In this document: one piece after another, positions 32,946 through 44,576 of the stretch | How positions within the stretch are numbered: the stretch's first letter is position 1 | How the letters are laid out: the number at the start of each line of letters is the position of its first letter | Assembly (NCBI GenBank): GCA_036346225.1 | Contig: JARFIW010000831.1 | Location: 310,001-374,000, forward strand | Reading direction: 5' to 3' | From: Platerodrilus igneus | Taxonomy: Eukaryota; Arthropoda; Insecta; Coleoptera; Lycidae | DNA length: 64,000 nt | The notes under the pieces: generated by a model | Seen by the model: the letters and a program-made list of their open reading frames with translations, nothing else | Databases searched by the model: none | Told to the model about the DNA's origin: nothing | Translations under genes and position numbers: made by a program

Positions 32946-33569
32946 GAAGTACTTATTGAAGACGTGCGGCACTAACCAATAAACGTCCGCGAGCCTCTGT
33001 AAGAAATTTAGAGCAACAATTAGAATCTTCGTACGGTACTTATAGATGTATTCTTAAAGGAGATTTATATTCGCAGCTTTTTTGGAAATAACACATAAGT
33101 TACTCGTGATAGATATACCATCATGAAGTTTCTTAATCAATTTATTAACGATAATAGCGTCGTTGAAAAGATAATGTTTGGGTTTCACGTTTTGTGGCGC
33201 GTTAACTCATAGAATACCTATGAAAGTGTGGAGCTGTGATAATCCATAATCATACATTGAAGCTCCTTTGCATTGCCAGAAAGATGTATGAGCTAATTAG
33301 TCAAGGAGGTCTCATTGTCTGCGCATGTTTTGAGAGTATGTTAAAAGTAACTAATTTTTTCGCAAAAATTGATTTGATGAATTTAATTTCTACATTTTAG
33401 GAGCATTAAATTCTGACCCCTGCACCGCTTAGAAATTTAAATCCTATCTGTAAATTTGCTGCATGATGATGAACTACGAGAGGCATGTTTTCAGCAGGAC
33501 AGAACTCGTAGCCGCATTGCTGGCGTAGACATTGTTGTTGCTATGGAATGTTTTAAAAACAGTATTTTA
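32946..33569. other. Intergenic, nothing recognised
   Basis: No motif, tRNA head or repeat is recognised between the LINE E end and repeat R1 copy 2. Confidence 0.45.
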
Positions 33570-35290
33570 CGTTTAAATTTGGGCACATTTCGGCTACGGT
33601 TAGGAAAACCGGGTTGCAGGTTGAAACTCCATATATTTTAAACGGTTTCTAGCGATATAAAGAATAATTAATTGAAAAAACTTGCGGATTTTTAGGTTCT
33701 CTATTCATTATTTACTATTTTCTGGCACATAACCTCAAAAATAAAGATGGTTCTGCCATAGATTGCGTACCGGTAGCGGTATATACTACATTGCTGTAAG
33801 AGAAATTAAATAATTGTCAGAGACTTATTTTGAGTAGATCGGTCTTCAAAATAGACAATTTGAGTGACCGCAATACTCCTGCTCTGTGGCAAACTCTTTG
33901 TAGTATGTCCAAAATAACAAATCAAAAGAAAAATTGCTGGTTTTTATAGATTTCAACGAAAAACATTATTTTTGTACCTAATTTTGGGCTTGCATGTTTA
34001 TTGAACTTTTGGAAAATTTATTATGATATAATAAAATAATGAAATAAACATGAATAATTATTTTTTATGCTCTACTTTTAACAGAACTAAAACAGGGATG
34101 TTATAGTTCATAAACGAAGCACTCTCTGTACTGAACTGTAGATACTATTTTGTAGTAAGTTTAGAAACAAATTGCAACGTATGTATGCGTACGTGTTTAT
34201 CTATATTGTATAGAACATCGTTTTGGTAGTCCAAGTGGTGATATATTCTCGGTCTTTTACCCTAGAAGTGTTGCTTGTAAGATATACCTTGACAATCTTT
34301 AATTTACAGGACTATTCCAGAAGTAAAATTTCGATGGTAAGAATATTATACTGAGCTCGACTAAAAGAACTTATTTAGTCTTAGGTCCCGCTGTTTGGCG
34401 TATTTGACCCGGAAGTCGCACACACGGTAATTCTTCGTGTTGTGTTCATAATTATTGACCAATTAGTAGAAGAATGGAGAATCGTTCTTTTGAAGATACC
34501 TCAAAAGCTGGTTTCTTTGTTTATAGTGGTTGTATATATTCGAAAATAGTGTTAAGGTTAGGCTACAGTTAAGAATATTTTACCACTATAGAAAAATAAC
34601 AAAATGTGTTTATGGGCGAAAATAGTGTTGAGATAATATTACCGCTAAGAATGTTTTACTACCAAGAAAGTGTACTCAAACGGACACATGTACTAATATA
34701 GCGTTGAGATAAGGTTATAATAAAAAATGTTTTACACACAAAAATAATACTCAAACGCGCACATGTGCAAACATATTGTTAAGGTAAGGTTACTGTTAGG
34801 AACATTTTACTACTAAGAAACTATCCTCGAACGGTTACATGTGTGAAAATAGTGTTGAGGTTATATTACCATGAGAGTGTTTTATTACTAAGACCAAATA
34901 TCGATTAAATACATCGACGAAAATAGTGTTGAGGTAAGGTTACCGCTAGAAGTGTTCAACTACTTACAAAAAATACCCAAACGGATACATGTGTAAAAAC
35001 GGTATTGAGGTTAGGTTACAATGTAGAATGTTTTACTACTAAGAAGTACCCTCAAATGGACACATGTGCTAATATAGTGTTGAGGTCACGTTACCGCTAT
35101 GAATGCTTTACTACTATGACTAAAAACCTAAAAGTTGTGTTAGGATAGGTGCGCCGAACACTTATTGACAACATAAAGGTTGCTTGCACTTACTCTTTCT
35201 TACAAAAATCAACATACACGATTTACCAATGGTTTGTAACATAAAATCAAAACTCTCACCTTTTACTCATCCTAGAAAAATTCATTTTTA
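33570..35290 (+). repeat. Dispersed repeat R1, copy 2
   Basis: It is collinear with 585-2290 across the unique 5' part, the minisatellite and the distal part. Its minisatellite has a simpler unit than copy 1. Both copies lack ORFs. The boundaries are approximate and no target duplication was seen. Confidence 0.65.
34540..35130 (+). repeat. Minisatellite of R1 copy 2, ~77-bp unit
   Basis: About seven or eight units each have one monomer (GAAAATAGTGTTGAGGT) followed by a roughly 60-bp spacer (AAGGTTACCGCTA...ATGTTTTACTACTAAGAA...CTCAAACGG.ACATGTG). The ACATGTG palindrome again precedes the monomer. The monomer was not amplified here, unlike in copy 1. Confidence 0.82.
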
Positions 35291-35705
35291 GATTAATACT
35301 AAATTAAAATTACATGGACGTATTCCAAATGTATTTACACAGGATAACGCGTTTTCTTACGTGACTTAAAAACGTGGAAAAAAAAGTTTCCTGTGGACAT
35401 CTTCCAAAGTGTGGTTGTCAGATAAGCTCGTCGATGTTATCTGGGAGCATGGGTGCACTTAATACGAAATGGCGCCTGCAAAATCACTTTAATGCGCGCC
35501 ACTCCCTCCTTTTTTCGCGCTATTTTTTGGCAATTCAAATTGCTACAACAAATATAAGAGAACAACAAATGGTCCTGTTGCAAATCTGCAAAGAGTGAAG
35601 CATATCGCACTGATACAATGCATACAGTTCTACATCACTTAAATTCATTACCATACGTTAGGTATTTAAGAAATGCAAATCGATAAACGAAATAAATGTG
35701 ACGCG
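35291..35705. other. Intergenic, nothing recognised
   Basis: A 74-codon ORF at 35374-35598 has no recognisable motif, and I do not call it a gene. Confidence 0.4.
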
Positions 35706-36292
35706 AGTTACATATCCCCATATTAAAATACATGTAAGAATAAATGTAATTATTATGTCTTTGCAATAAAATGTTACATTGTATGAAGGTTATAATTAAA
35801 GGTTAATCAGGGTTCATGTCAGAAATAAGAAAGGAGACGACTGCTTTATATTCCAGACGCTACCTGATACTGCAGGTGCAGAAACAATGAACTGCAATAA
35901 AGCAATCTTAATTAAAATTACTTAGAATAAGACATTGCATGATTATCGAGAAACTGCAGACAGCAAGATCTGCACTTTCCCACAAGATGAAGTGAGGTCA
36001 GAGGCTTTATAAATGCTGTAAGGAGCTCCCGCTAGCCAGTCAGTCTTCGAACTTCATAATTTTAACATTGTTGGTAGTTCAAACTACTCATTGGTAATTA
36101 TTGATTGTTAAAATATTAACTTCGATTATTTTTTCGTCAACTAAATCAAGTCACGTTAATGAACATAACGTAGAAGTTGTTATAGAGGAAATAAACTATT
36201 TTGTAATTACTGTATTAAAAATAAATCTAATAGGAATGTTTTTAGAAATAAATGTTTTTTAAAAGAGGCTCCCAAAGGCCCAAAACCTACTT
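35706..36292 (+). mobile_element. Solo LTR, copy 3
   Basis: This 587-bp LTR begins AGTTACATATCCCC and ends AAACCTACTT. It is flanked by CGCG at 35702-35705 and 36293-36296, a perfect 4-bp YRYR duplication. TATA-like TTTATAAATG at 36006-36015, initiator TCAGTC at 36040-36045. It aligns along its length with copies 1 and 2 and has no internal coding region. Confidence 0.88.
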
Positions 36293-37141
36293 CGCGACCA
36301 ATGCGAAGGTATATTAAGTTGCTTTTGTCAAATAAATGATACAGACGTTCGGGATTTTTGTATGCAATAGAGAGCCCGAAGGAATTGTGCAATGTTTATT
36401 ACAAAAGAATTGACGTATCGCATCAAATGGAAACACTATAGCGTTTGTAGTCATCAAATAATGTACACAAACTCATATTGTGTTTTATAGTTATAATACA
36501 GTGAACATTTTTAGTGCGTGCCCATATGAGACGGTAGACTTCGCTGATGCAGTTCATAAATACGTGGATCAGTCGAATTAAACCATGATCTACTTATAGT
36601 GCGTGACGCGATACGACTGCATTTTGTTGATCGCCGCGTACGTTAATTTCTTATTCATTTATTAAAATCTAAATCATCCGCATATTTTTTTAATTGCACT
36701 ATAAAAAATACACGATTTTTGACTTAATTTGTTAATTAATTTTCTTTTTTGATTTTCTCAGATTCTTCGACCACATTTCCTTCACACAATCTTGTAATAT
36801 TACACCTTGTGGTTTCTTTGTAATCACATTCCTAGATCGCTGTTTATGAAACTCCTGCTTTTAAATTCGCCAGTTTAAAAATAAGGATCACTAATAAAAT
36901 TGAATGACTCACTAGGCATTATTCAAAATGCTATTGACGGTGATAAAAGAAGAACTATTTTGTCGATTACTCGGTACATATCGATATTTATGTATTAAAT
37001 GTATTTATGAGACATAATAGATGTACGAATATTGTACATAGACGCAATAGGTTAGTGTTCAAGCGAATCGATGGAAAGGGTTGAGTAAAAGATGAACAAC
37101 AAACATGACGAAAATGTAGTGGTCACCTGGTATGAGATAAA
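36293..37141. other. Intergenic; contains R3 copy 2 (36505-36745)
   Basis: It holds the second copy of repeat R3, best conserved around CGCGTACGTTAATTTCTTATT and AAATCATCCGCAT. Nothing else is recognised. Confidence 0.5.
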
Positions 37142-37379
37142 CAGGAAGGTGTGAAATGAAAATTCCCAGATCTCAAAATGCCAATTAAAACAAACTACAA
37201 TGTATAGGAACCTGCGGTTTGTGGCAACATGTAAAACAACTCAAAAAGTTTTGTGTAGATTTTTATCCAAATGCTTATTTTTTTTGTTTTATGAACTGAA
37301 TAGTTACCAAAAAATGACAACACCGCAAGAGAGAGCTTAATGCGTGATGTGATATGCGGAAAAAAATCACCTATTGTTG

Positions 37380-38281
37380 TCCAACAAAATTGACGACGTA
37401 AATTTCATCGACATTCACCAGACATTAGCCATAGGAAATGTAAACAGTCAATCCGGTTCTGGCAGAAAAGGCACATCAGACGAAAGTGTGAAAAAGATTA
37501 GAATGACCTTCCAGAGAAGCTCATCTAGGTCAATTCGCCGAGTATTATGACCGCTAAGAATCCTTAGCTTACAAAGTTCAAATTGTGCAAGCCTTGCAGC
37601 CAAAGAACTTCTAACGTCGTCGGAGTTTTGCTACAGAAATATTGGACTGGATCGATTAAAACCCCGACTATCTAGAAAGTGTTGTTTTCTCTGACGAAGC
37701 AACCATTCACACAAGTGGGAAAAATAATCGGCATAACGTTCGTATCTGTGGTTCGAAAAATCCCTACAGTTGCCAGGATAATATCGAAAAGGTGAATGTG
37801 TGGTTTACGCTAAAGAAAGACCTTACATTTGATTTTCCAATGCTCCACCCGAAGGTAATGCATTGGCTGAAGAAAGACCACATAAATGGACCTTTTCTCT
37901 TTATGTAGTATTAGGTGTCGTTTATCTAGACAAACTTGAGCAATTGTTCCTTAGCTTCCTCTGCTTCAGTCAAATGCTCTACCGCATTGGAGTTTAGAAG
38001 TTCGCGACTTCCTAAACCGATCATTTCCACAACGGTGGATGAGACGTAATGAGCCAAACAAATGGCCACCGAGATCTCCGAACATAACTCCTTTAGATTT
38101 TTTGCTTTGGAGTTATGTGAAAAATAGTGTACGTCTTGTCATACGTGACCTTGCCGATCTCCGCAGAAGAATTGTGGATACAATTGTCTACATTATCCCT
38201 GATACGCTTCTGCGCACATCGGTTGAATATCGTCTAGATATTTTAGGGGTTACTAAAGGAGCCCATGTGGAAATGCATTAA
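37380..38281 (+). pseudogene. DUF4817-type mariner-like transposase, inactive
   Basis: The N-terminal region has GRKGTSDESVKKIRMTFQRS-like sequence near 37460-37530. The first acidic motif is VVFSDEATIHTSGKNNRHN at 37680-37740, then VRICGSKNPYS and KVNVWF. After the SINE-tail insertion the frame resumes with HINGPFLF. The C-terminal ORF (38039-38281) has NKWPPRSPNITPLDFLLW, keeping the third Asp, then SYVKNSVR and a LDILGVTKGAHVEMH end. Stops and frameshifts lie between these blocks, and the second Asp block near 37960 is not readable. Confidence 0.85.
37823..37869 (-). mobile_element. 47-bp SINE-1 3'-end insertion
   Basis: AAGAAAGACC is duplicated at 37813-37822 and 37870-37879. The 47 bp between are, on the minus strand, only the SINE-1 3' hairpin (37837-37866, TTCG loop) plus the AAAATCAAATGTAA tail. 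Removing them brings the transposase reading of the flanks back together (KKD then HINGPFLF). It is a severely 5'-truncated SINE insertion. Confidence 0.88.
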
Positions 38282-38391
38282 TGAACAAAACTTTTTGAGT
38301 TTCTTTACACGATACTACAAACCACAGGTTTTTATTTATTATAGCTTTTTTATTTGCATTTGAAATCAGGAAATTTCATGTGGATACCCTG

Positions 38392-41300
38392 TATATCTTT
38401 CTTGTGCACTTATACAATGTCAATACACATAAAGAAAAGTCTGTTGTCGATCAGTACAAAATGCTTTAATTAACAGGTGTGCAAACGCTATATAATCACG
38501 GTTAAAATTAAACGCATATATTAGTAGGCCAATAAATGACATATTATCGTCCCTGCGAATCAGTACAAAAATCTTGTGTGACATGAGTGGATAGTTTACT
38601 TTTTGGCCATTAACTAGGAAACTGTAAATTCCTCTTTATTTTTTTAGTGTTAAGAGAGATTGTAATATTTTGCAGCGTATAGAGCTTTGAGATAATTGTG
38701 TGAAAAAAAGCTTAAAACGCATTTCATCAAATTAGCCTACTTGTCAAACGATATTTTACTTAGACGATTATCACAATTCGATAAAATTCGTTTTAATGTA
38801 TAAGTAGGTTCTGTTTTCTCGCTATATCCGCATAAAATTTTACCAGCAATAGATATAAGTATATATTTAAAATTTCAGCAACTGGCATACTCGATGTTAA
38901 AATGTTGCACCCTTACAGAATACTGCGCTATTCATGTATATGAATTCTCTTTACTCCCTCGCATCGTTCAAGCTTTTGAAAGAATAAACGGTAGCTGACA
39001 TTTGCCTGACTTTGGCTACATAACCACTCACATTTAAAGGGCTGACATTGAATGCGGATTATTTAAGTAGGGCAATTTACTTATCATAAAATTTGTCTTT
39101 GTAAACCATGGTTGCTGAGGTTTTTGCTGGAACTGTAGGTCAGCACGGATAACGTGATTAGGCGTACTTTTTTATAAACTTTGGCAATATATTTATTTTC
39201 TAAACGGACGCGCCAGCTGTCAACATCCATCTACTGCACACGGCGATTTCCGCTTACGACGTTTCAATGATAAGCAAACAATAAAATGTATCATTCAGTT
39301 TTATTCTTTACGCTTGAAGCAAATCGCACCCTATAGTGATTTAAATAAAGGTGCTAGTGGCAGCCACGCAACTATTATACACCTTTAACTTCACCTTGCA
39401 ATAAAAAAGAACCCTACTTTAACGTTGATTAGCCCCAAATGAGAGTTTTATGTTTTATGACCACATAAAAGGTCTTTCCAAAATGGCGACCATCTTATTT
39501 TTATTACAGTTTCTCCGTTCGGTACTTTTAGCTGCAGTAAGCAATATATAAGGACATACATCAACGCTCTACGCGTTTGTGAGTTACGACCTATTTTCAA
39601 GGAGCGCATACCCTTTTCTAAGGGTTACTTACGCGTTATATAAGGACGGAATAACGCATATCCTAGCAACTACTACTGCAAGCACGGTATATATTAGGTA
39701 CGGTGCTCCCAAAATCGATATGGTTTGTTTTGCGCGGAGTAAAGCGGGAGATAAGTAAGGGCGGAAGAGAAATACGCGCACTGTCGGGGCGAGGGGTGAA
39801 TGCGTATGGTACGCCATGTTACGATTTTAAGCACACAAAAAACATTTTACACATGAACATTGTAGTGTTTAGTCAATACGGGTTCGGGTAGCAATCGCAC
39901 TCGCAAACGTACTAACAAAATGTGATTTCTGTGTGTTTTCTACATCTGTGCTTTCGACTTGTCTACGAAAAACATCCGGTAATTAAAACCTTTTTTCTTG
40001 TTTATTAAGCTTGCGATTATATAGTGCATTTTCATTCATAATACGGAATGGACTACTCCTGTAAGTTTCAGTCACACTTGCATGAAAAGCACCATTCTAA
40101 ATTCATTATTGAGGTCTTCAGAGCACAAAAACTTTAACTAATGAAGTTATATCAACTTTGACATTTTCGCAATAATTAAAAACACTTTACACCCAAACAA
40201 AATTTGATATGTTTATAAAAGTGACCGACAAAGATATTTGTGTCAGTATTATTAGCTAACAAAAAACCTTGGAACCATAAAAATACCGCAAAAAATCGTC
40301 TAACTTCAGCTTCGGCACGAACACAAATATTAAACTAATTATTATGTTTTCACGACCGCCCTTTATAAATTCCCGGAAATATTTGCATATTCTTTGGTTT
40401 TTCGGTGGGGGTTGTAGATTTCACGAGAGTAAGGACGATGCATGCGGAAATGTGCGAGGAACATTCACACATTTGCACGTAAAGGATGTGGCATCCCGTT
40501 TATGAGTATTTATGTTTGAAATAAATTTCACTAATTCTCTTATTCCGCTTTCGGTGGTTTTCTAAGCGCTACAAGCAATTTATAAAACATGAGGAAACGC
40601 GAGTTAATACGCATCGAACTGTTCTAGTATTTACACCAAGAAATGTAAGCTCTTTGAATGATAAATATATACATTTTTGAAATGTAATTTTTAAAAGTGA
40701 GAATTCATCATTGTATGTATACAAAATTATTCAAACATAAATCTTCACGGAAATAATGCATCTTTAAGATGCATTGAAAATTAATTTTTAACTGTTTTTT
40801 ATTTTCGATACTAAAGCTCAGAGACAAAAATCTGTTTTTGATTGACTATCAGAAATGAAATAAATACATCGTGTTTCTAAAAGCGAAATTGACAATACAA
40901 GTATTGTGCATCCGAGGTAAACAACTTCTAGTTGCCATCAACTTATCCTAGAATGCTGTTTTAACATTTTGTGTTTTTGATATCGTATAGTAGAGGGTTT
41001 ATAATTGTTTACATAAAAAGAGGGAAAGAAGAATTTTACCATATATTAGACAAAACTTGCGGCGGATGAAGTGAATTAGCTTTCCCTATATGGACATTAT
41101 ATGTAGGTAAGGGATATTTATTTTAAACATGCAATTAGTAATTATAATGTAATTGCATGCATCTCTGACAATTTATATTTTCTCACGGACAAAATTGCAC
41201 TGAGCAAAGCATTTTTCCGAACTCACTTTACCAAATCAAAAAACTTCAAATTCTAATTTTCTTAGATTAAACTATCCTTCTAACTCTGATGGTAGTGCTT

Positions 41301-41675
41301 TAATTTAGTGATTTAAAACTACGCAATGAACCTCATTATTTTTTTAATGAATAAATTTTGATTTGGTTCTTGTGATTTCAAGTCGAAGGTGTTATCGACT
41401 ATCACATCGACATGCAGTGTTATTTAAAAAGTGCTTTTAAGCTTTCTATGATATTAACCTAACTATTAAAATTTGAAACCATGTTTGAGGAAATGCAATA
41501 GCCTATATCGAACAATTGTTGAATGAAATGCGTGGTGAAATATATTTTTTCTTCTTGTTTTTATTACTATTTCTAAATAATTGTGTTGAATAAACACCGA
41601 CATACAGACCTAGAGCAATAAGCTTTTTTAAGATCGCAAAAGGAAACGATCGCGTTATTAGTCTTATGCTTATTT
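38392..41675. other. 3.3 kb without recognised genes or TEs
   Basis: No conserved protein motif or TE terminus was found on either strand. Around 39470-39830 the sequence is more GC- and CpG-rich and has two TATATAAGG boxes. This is one of the few stretches that might be ordinary single-copy host DNA. Confidence 0.45.
39470..39670 (+). promoter_or_regulatory. Possible host promoter region
   Basis: TATATAAGG occurs near 39545-39553 and again near 39637-39645. Upstream is AAAATGGCGACC, like a YY1/pleiohomeotic-type site, and the area is CpG-richer than its surroundings. No following ORF or splice structure was found, so this rests on base composition and short motifs only. Confidence 0.25.
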
Positions 41676-42240
41676 CATCATCATCATTAGGTCTTCAGTC
41701 CTAGAACTGGTTGGACGCGTACCCTCATTCTTTCCTAGTCTGAACCAACCTACACATTTCCCTGAAATTTGCACAGTCTGCATCTATCACTATCTGTATG
41801 CGAAAGCCTGATCTCGGTCTACCTCTACCTCTCTTTTCCTATCTATGCTTGTAGTATATCCCGCACTATTCCCCAAAAATGCCTTAGAACGTATCCTGTC
41901 CTTCTATTTCTCCTATTTTTTCATTTTTCACAGATAACTTTATTCCTCTACTATTTCTACAACCTATTTCTTATTAACTTTGTCTGACCATGCTACCATC
42001 CTCATATATCTGAAGCACAACATGCCAGAAGGCTTCTATCTCTTTCTGTCTGCTTTTCCTACTGTCCCTATTTCATTGACGTGCTGTGCTGCGCTCCACA
42101 CTATGCTTTGAACAGTTTTCTTCTTATATCTATGTTCGTTGTCTTTGTACATAGCTGCTGTTCTTTCTTGTTTGATACAGTTCGGTCACGTTCTTTTGTT
42201 TTACAGTTATATACCCTATTTCCCCGATATTTAGTGGTAT
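41676..42240 (-). pseudogene. LINE fragment C (C-terminal end)
   Basis: This is the C-terminal coding part of an RTE-like LINE on the minus strand, ending in a CATCATCATTAGGTCTTCAG tail. Blocks correspond to copy B: CTACACATTTCCCTGAAATT, TCTACCTCTACCTCT, TTAACTTTGTCTG and GTGCTGTGCTGCGCTCCACA. It matches fragment D (10064-10391) in tail and truncation point but not the tail of LINEs A1 and B, so C and D form a sister family. Confidence 0.72.
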
Positions 42241-42550
42241 GTGAAGGGGGGGTAAGCAGCCCTTAGCTGCCAAGTTGCCCCAACACCTGAACCTTTGTCG
42301 AATTAATAGTTTCTCCAATTTATCCTTTCGCACAATCAACATTAGCTGAAAATATTTCACAACCAACACCTGTAGTTGTTTATAATAATCATCCGATTTA
42401 GGAGCACTTATTTTTCGTCATTGGCAAACTGGTTGGATTTGTACATCAGCTTATTCTAAGCTAGCCTAGACAGCTCCCTGCAATTCTCATAACAGCTCGA
42501 TTCCCTTCTATTCTTTTCTAATTATATGCCCTATTTCACCGAGATTCAGT
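42241..42550 (-). repeat. LINE 3'-tail fragment
   Basis: It matches the 3' tail of LINEs A1 and B: GTATGTGAAGGGGG...AAGCAGCC near 42240, CCTTTCGCACAATCAACATTAG near 42330, and CTGTAGTTGTTTATAATAAT near 42370. A partial second tail near 42520-42550 (ATGCCCTATTTCACCGAGATTCAGTGG) leads into the SINE dimer. Confidence 0.75.
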
Positions 42551-42867
42551 GGTATGTGAAGGGGAGGCGTCGCCGTGAATCAATGTAGTAAGCGTAAGAC
42601 TACGGATCCCAAGGTCCCGGGTTCAAATCCCGACACGGCCGACTGCTTGAAAAATGGCAGGTGAGCATTTTTCACAAATATTACGCCCTCGTTCGGATGA
42701 GAGGTTAAATGGAGGTCCCGTGTGTGAGTGTTGTCACGCACGTTAAAGATCCCTACCTTGCCTGGAACGGCAAGGGTTCGGCAAAATTCTAAATTTCCAG
42801 GAAACAAAAAACTCGCCTCCTGGCCAATGTAGTACCTTCGGGTGGAGCATTGGAAATCTAAAAGAAC
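42551..42867 (+). mobile_element. SINE-1 copy, first unit of tandem dimer
   Basis: It starts with the flanking repeat GGTATGTGAAGGGG (42551) and ends just before the next copy of it (42868). Box B GGTTCAAATCC lies near 42620. The tRNA-like head differs from the 14-kb copy in the A-box/D-arm region (GCGTCGCCGTGAATCAATG). Hairpin 42824-42853 has a TTCG loop; the tail is AAATCTAAAAGAAC. About 96% identical by eye to the next unit. Confidence 0.9.
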
Positions 42868-43181
42868 GGTATGTGAAGGGGGCGTCGCCGTGGATCAATG
42901 TAGTAAGCGTAAGACTACGGATCCCAAGGTCCCGGGTTCAAATCCCGACACGGCGGACTGCTTAAAAATGGCAGGTGAGCATTTTTCACAAAAATTACGC
43001 CCTCGTTCGGATGAGAGGTTAAATGGAGGTCCCGTGTGTGAGTGTTGTCACGCACGTTAAAGATCCCTAGCTTGCCTGGAACGGCAAGAGTTCGGCAAAA
43101 TTCTAAATTTCCAGGCAACAAAAAACTCGCCTCCTGGCCAATGTAGTACCTACGGGTGGAGCATTGTAAATGTAAATGAAC
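42868..43181 (+). mobile_element. SINE-1 copy, second unit of tandem dimer
   Basis: It is bounded by GGTATGTGAAGGGGG at 42868 and GGTATGTGAAGGAGG at 43182. It shares the diagnostic head of the first unit. The hairpin at 43138-43167 has a TACG loop and a broken last base pair. Three copies of the flanking 14-15 bp for two SINEs point to tandem duplication of SINE plus flank, or to a second insertion into the first duplication. Confidence 0.9.
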
Positions 43182-44576
43182 GGTATGTGAAGGAGGTTAA
43201 GCAGCCTGTGGCAGCCAAGGATCCTCCTAACACTTAGACATTTGTCGTATTAATAGTTTTCAAGTAAATCCTTTCGCACAATTAACCTTAGTTGGGAGTA
43301 TTGCAAAACCGATATCTGTAGTTGTGTACAATAATCACCATGTTTAAGTACAGTTATTATTTTTGTCCTTAGTTTTTCCATCTTGCGACTGGTTAGTTGA
43401 TTTCCATTCTGAGCTAGCCTACACATTTCCCTGAAATTCTCACAGCCTACATCGTTCACTATCCTTGTGCAGTAGTCTAACATAGGTCTACCTCTACTTC
43501 TTTTTTTTTTCTATCGCTGCTTCTAGTATATTCCGCACTATTCCCTCATGTCTTAGTATGTGGCCTATCATCCTATCTCTCCTGTTTTTTATTATTTTCT
43601 ACATAGTTCTTTTTTTCCCTACCATTTTTAGTACCTCTTTGTTCTTAAATTTGTCTGTTCATCGTATCTTCATCATACGTCTGTAGCACCACATTTCAAA
43701 GGCTTCTACTTTTTTCTTGTCTGCTTCTTCTACTGTCCAGGCTTCACAGCCATACAGTGCTGTGCTCCACTCATATGTTTTAAGCAATCTTTTCCTTGTT
43801 TCTATGTTTGTGGTCTTTGAACACAGTAGTTGCTTTTTCTTGTTAAATGAAGCACGACCTTGTGCTAATCTTTGTTTTATATTTTTTGTGCTTTTCCTAT
43901 CTTGCGCTATTTGACTTCCTAGGTAGCAGAAATCCTTAACCTCTTGTAAGTTCTCGTTATCTATTTGTATTCTTGTTTTTGATTTATTTTCCCCTATTTT
44001 GCATACTTTAGTTTTATTTGTGTTAATTTTCATACCATATTTCTCCGTTAGAATTGTTTCCATTTTATTAAGAGCAGCTTCTAACTCTTCTTTGCTAGAT
44101 GCTAATACCGCTATATCATCTGCAGATCTGAGCATATCAATCTTTTGTCCTACATATTAATTCCAAATATCTTCCTGCATTTGACAGTATTCAATGTCTC
44201 TTCTATGTACAAGTTAAAAATTAATGGAGATAAGGCACTGCCCTGTCTCACCCCTTATCTAATATTTACTTTTCTACTTTCTTGCGCTAATTCTATTACC
44301 GCTGTTTGCTCTTTGTATAAGCAATGTACTATCCGTCTATCCCTAAAATTCATTCCAATCTTTTTGAGTATTTCGAACAAACCCTACATATATACGCTTT
44401 CCCCCTTCACTATTGTTTTCTCCATTATCACCGTCAGAGTTAAAATAGCCTCCCGTATTCCCCTGTTTTGCCTAAACCCAAATTGATCTTCTCCCAATAT
44501 TTCTTCAGCTCGTTTTTCCATTCGTTTTTGTACAATTCTAATTAATGTTTTGGAAACGTGTGCTGTCAAGCTTATT

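Larger units (their letters stand above)
37142..38391 (+). mobile_element. DUF4817-type mariner-like element B
   Basis: The ends form long imperfect inverted repeats of roughly 110-130 bp. The outer tips are CAGGAAGGTGTGAAATGAAA on the left and CAGGGTATCCACATGAAATT on the right (reverse complement), and the inner block AACTCAAAAAGTTTTGT is shared. A TA follows the right tip; the left flank is AA. The element carries one transposase remnant on the plus strand and a 47-bp SINE-tail insertion (37823-37869). It belongs to the same broad family as the element at 10.4 kb, but its termini differ. Confidence 0.82.
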
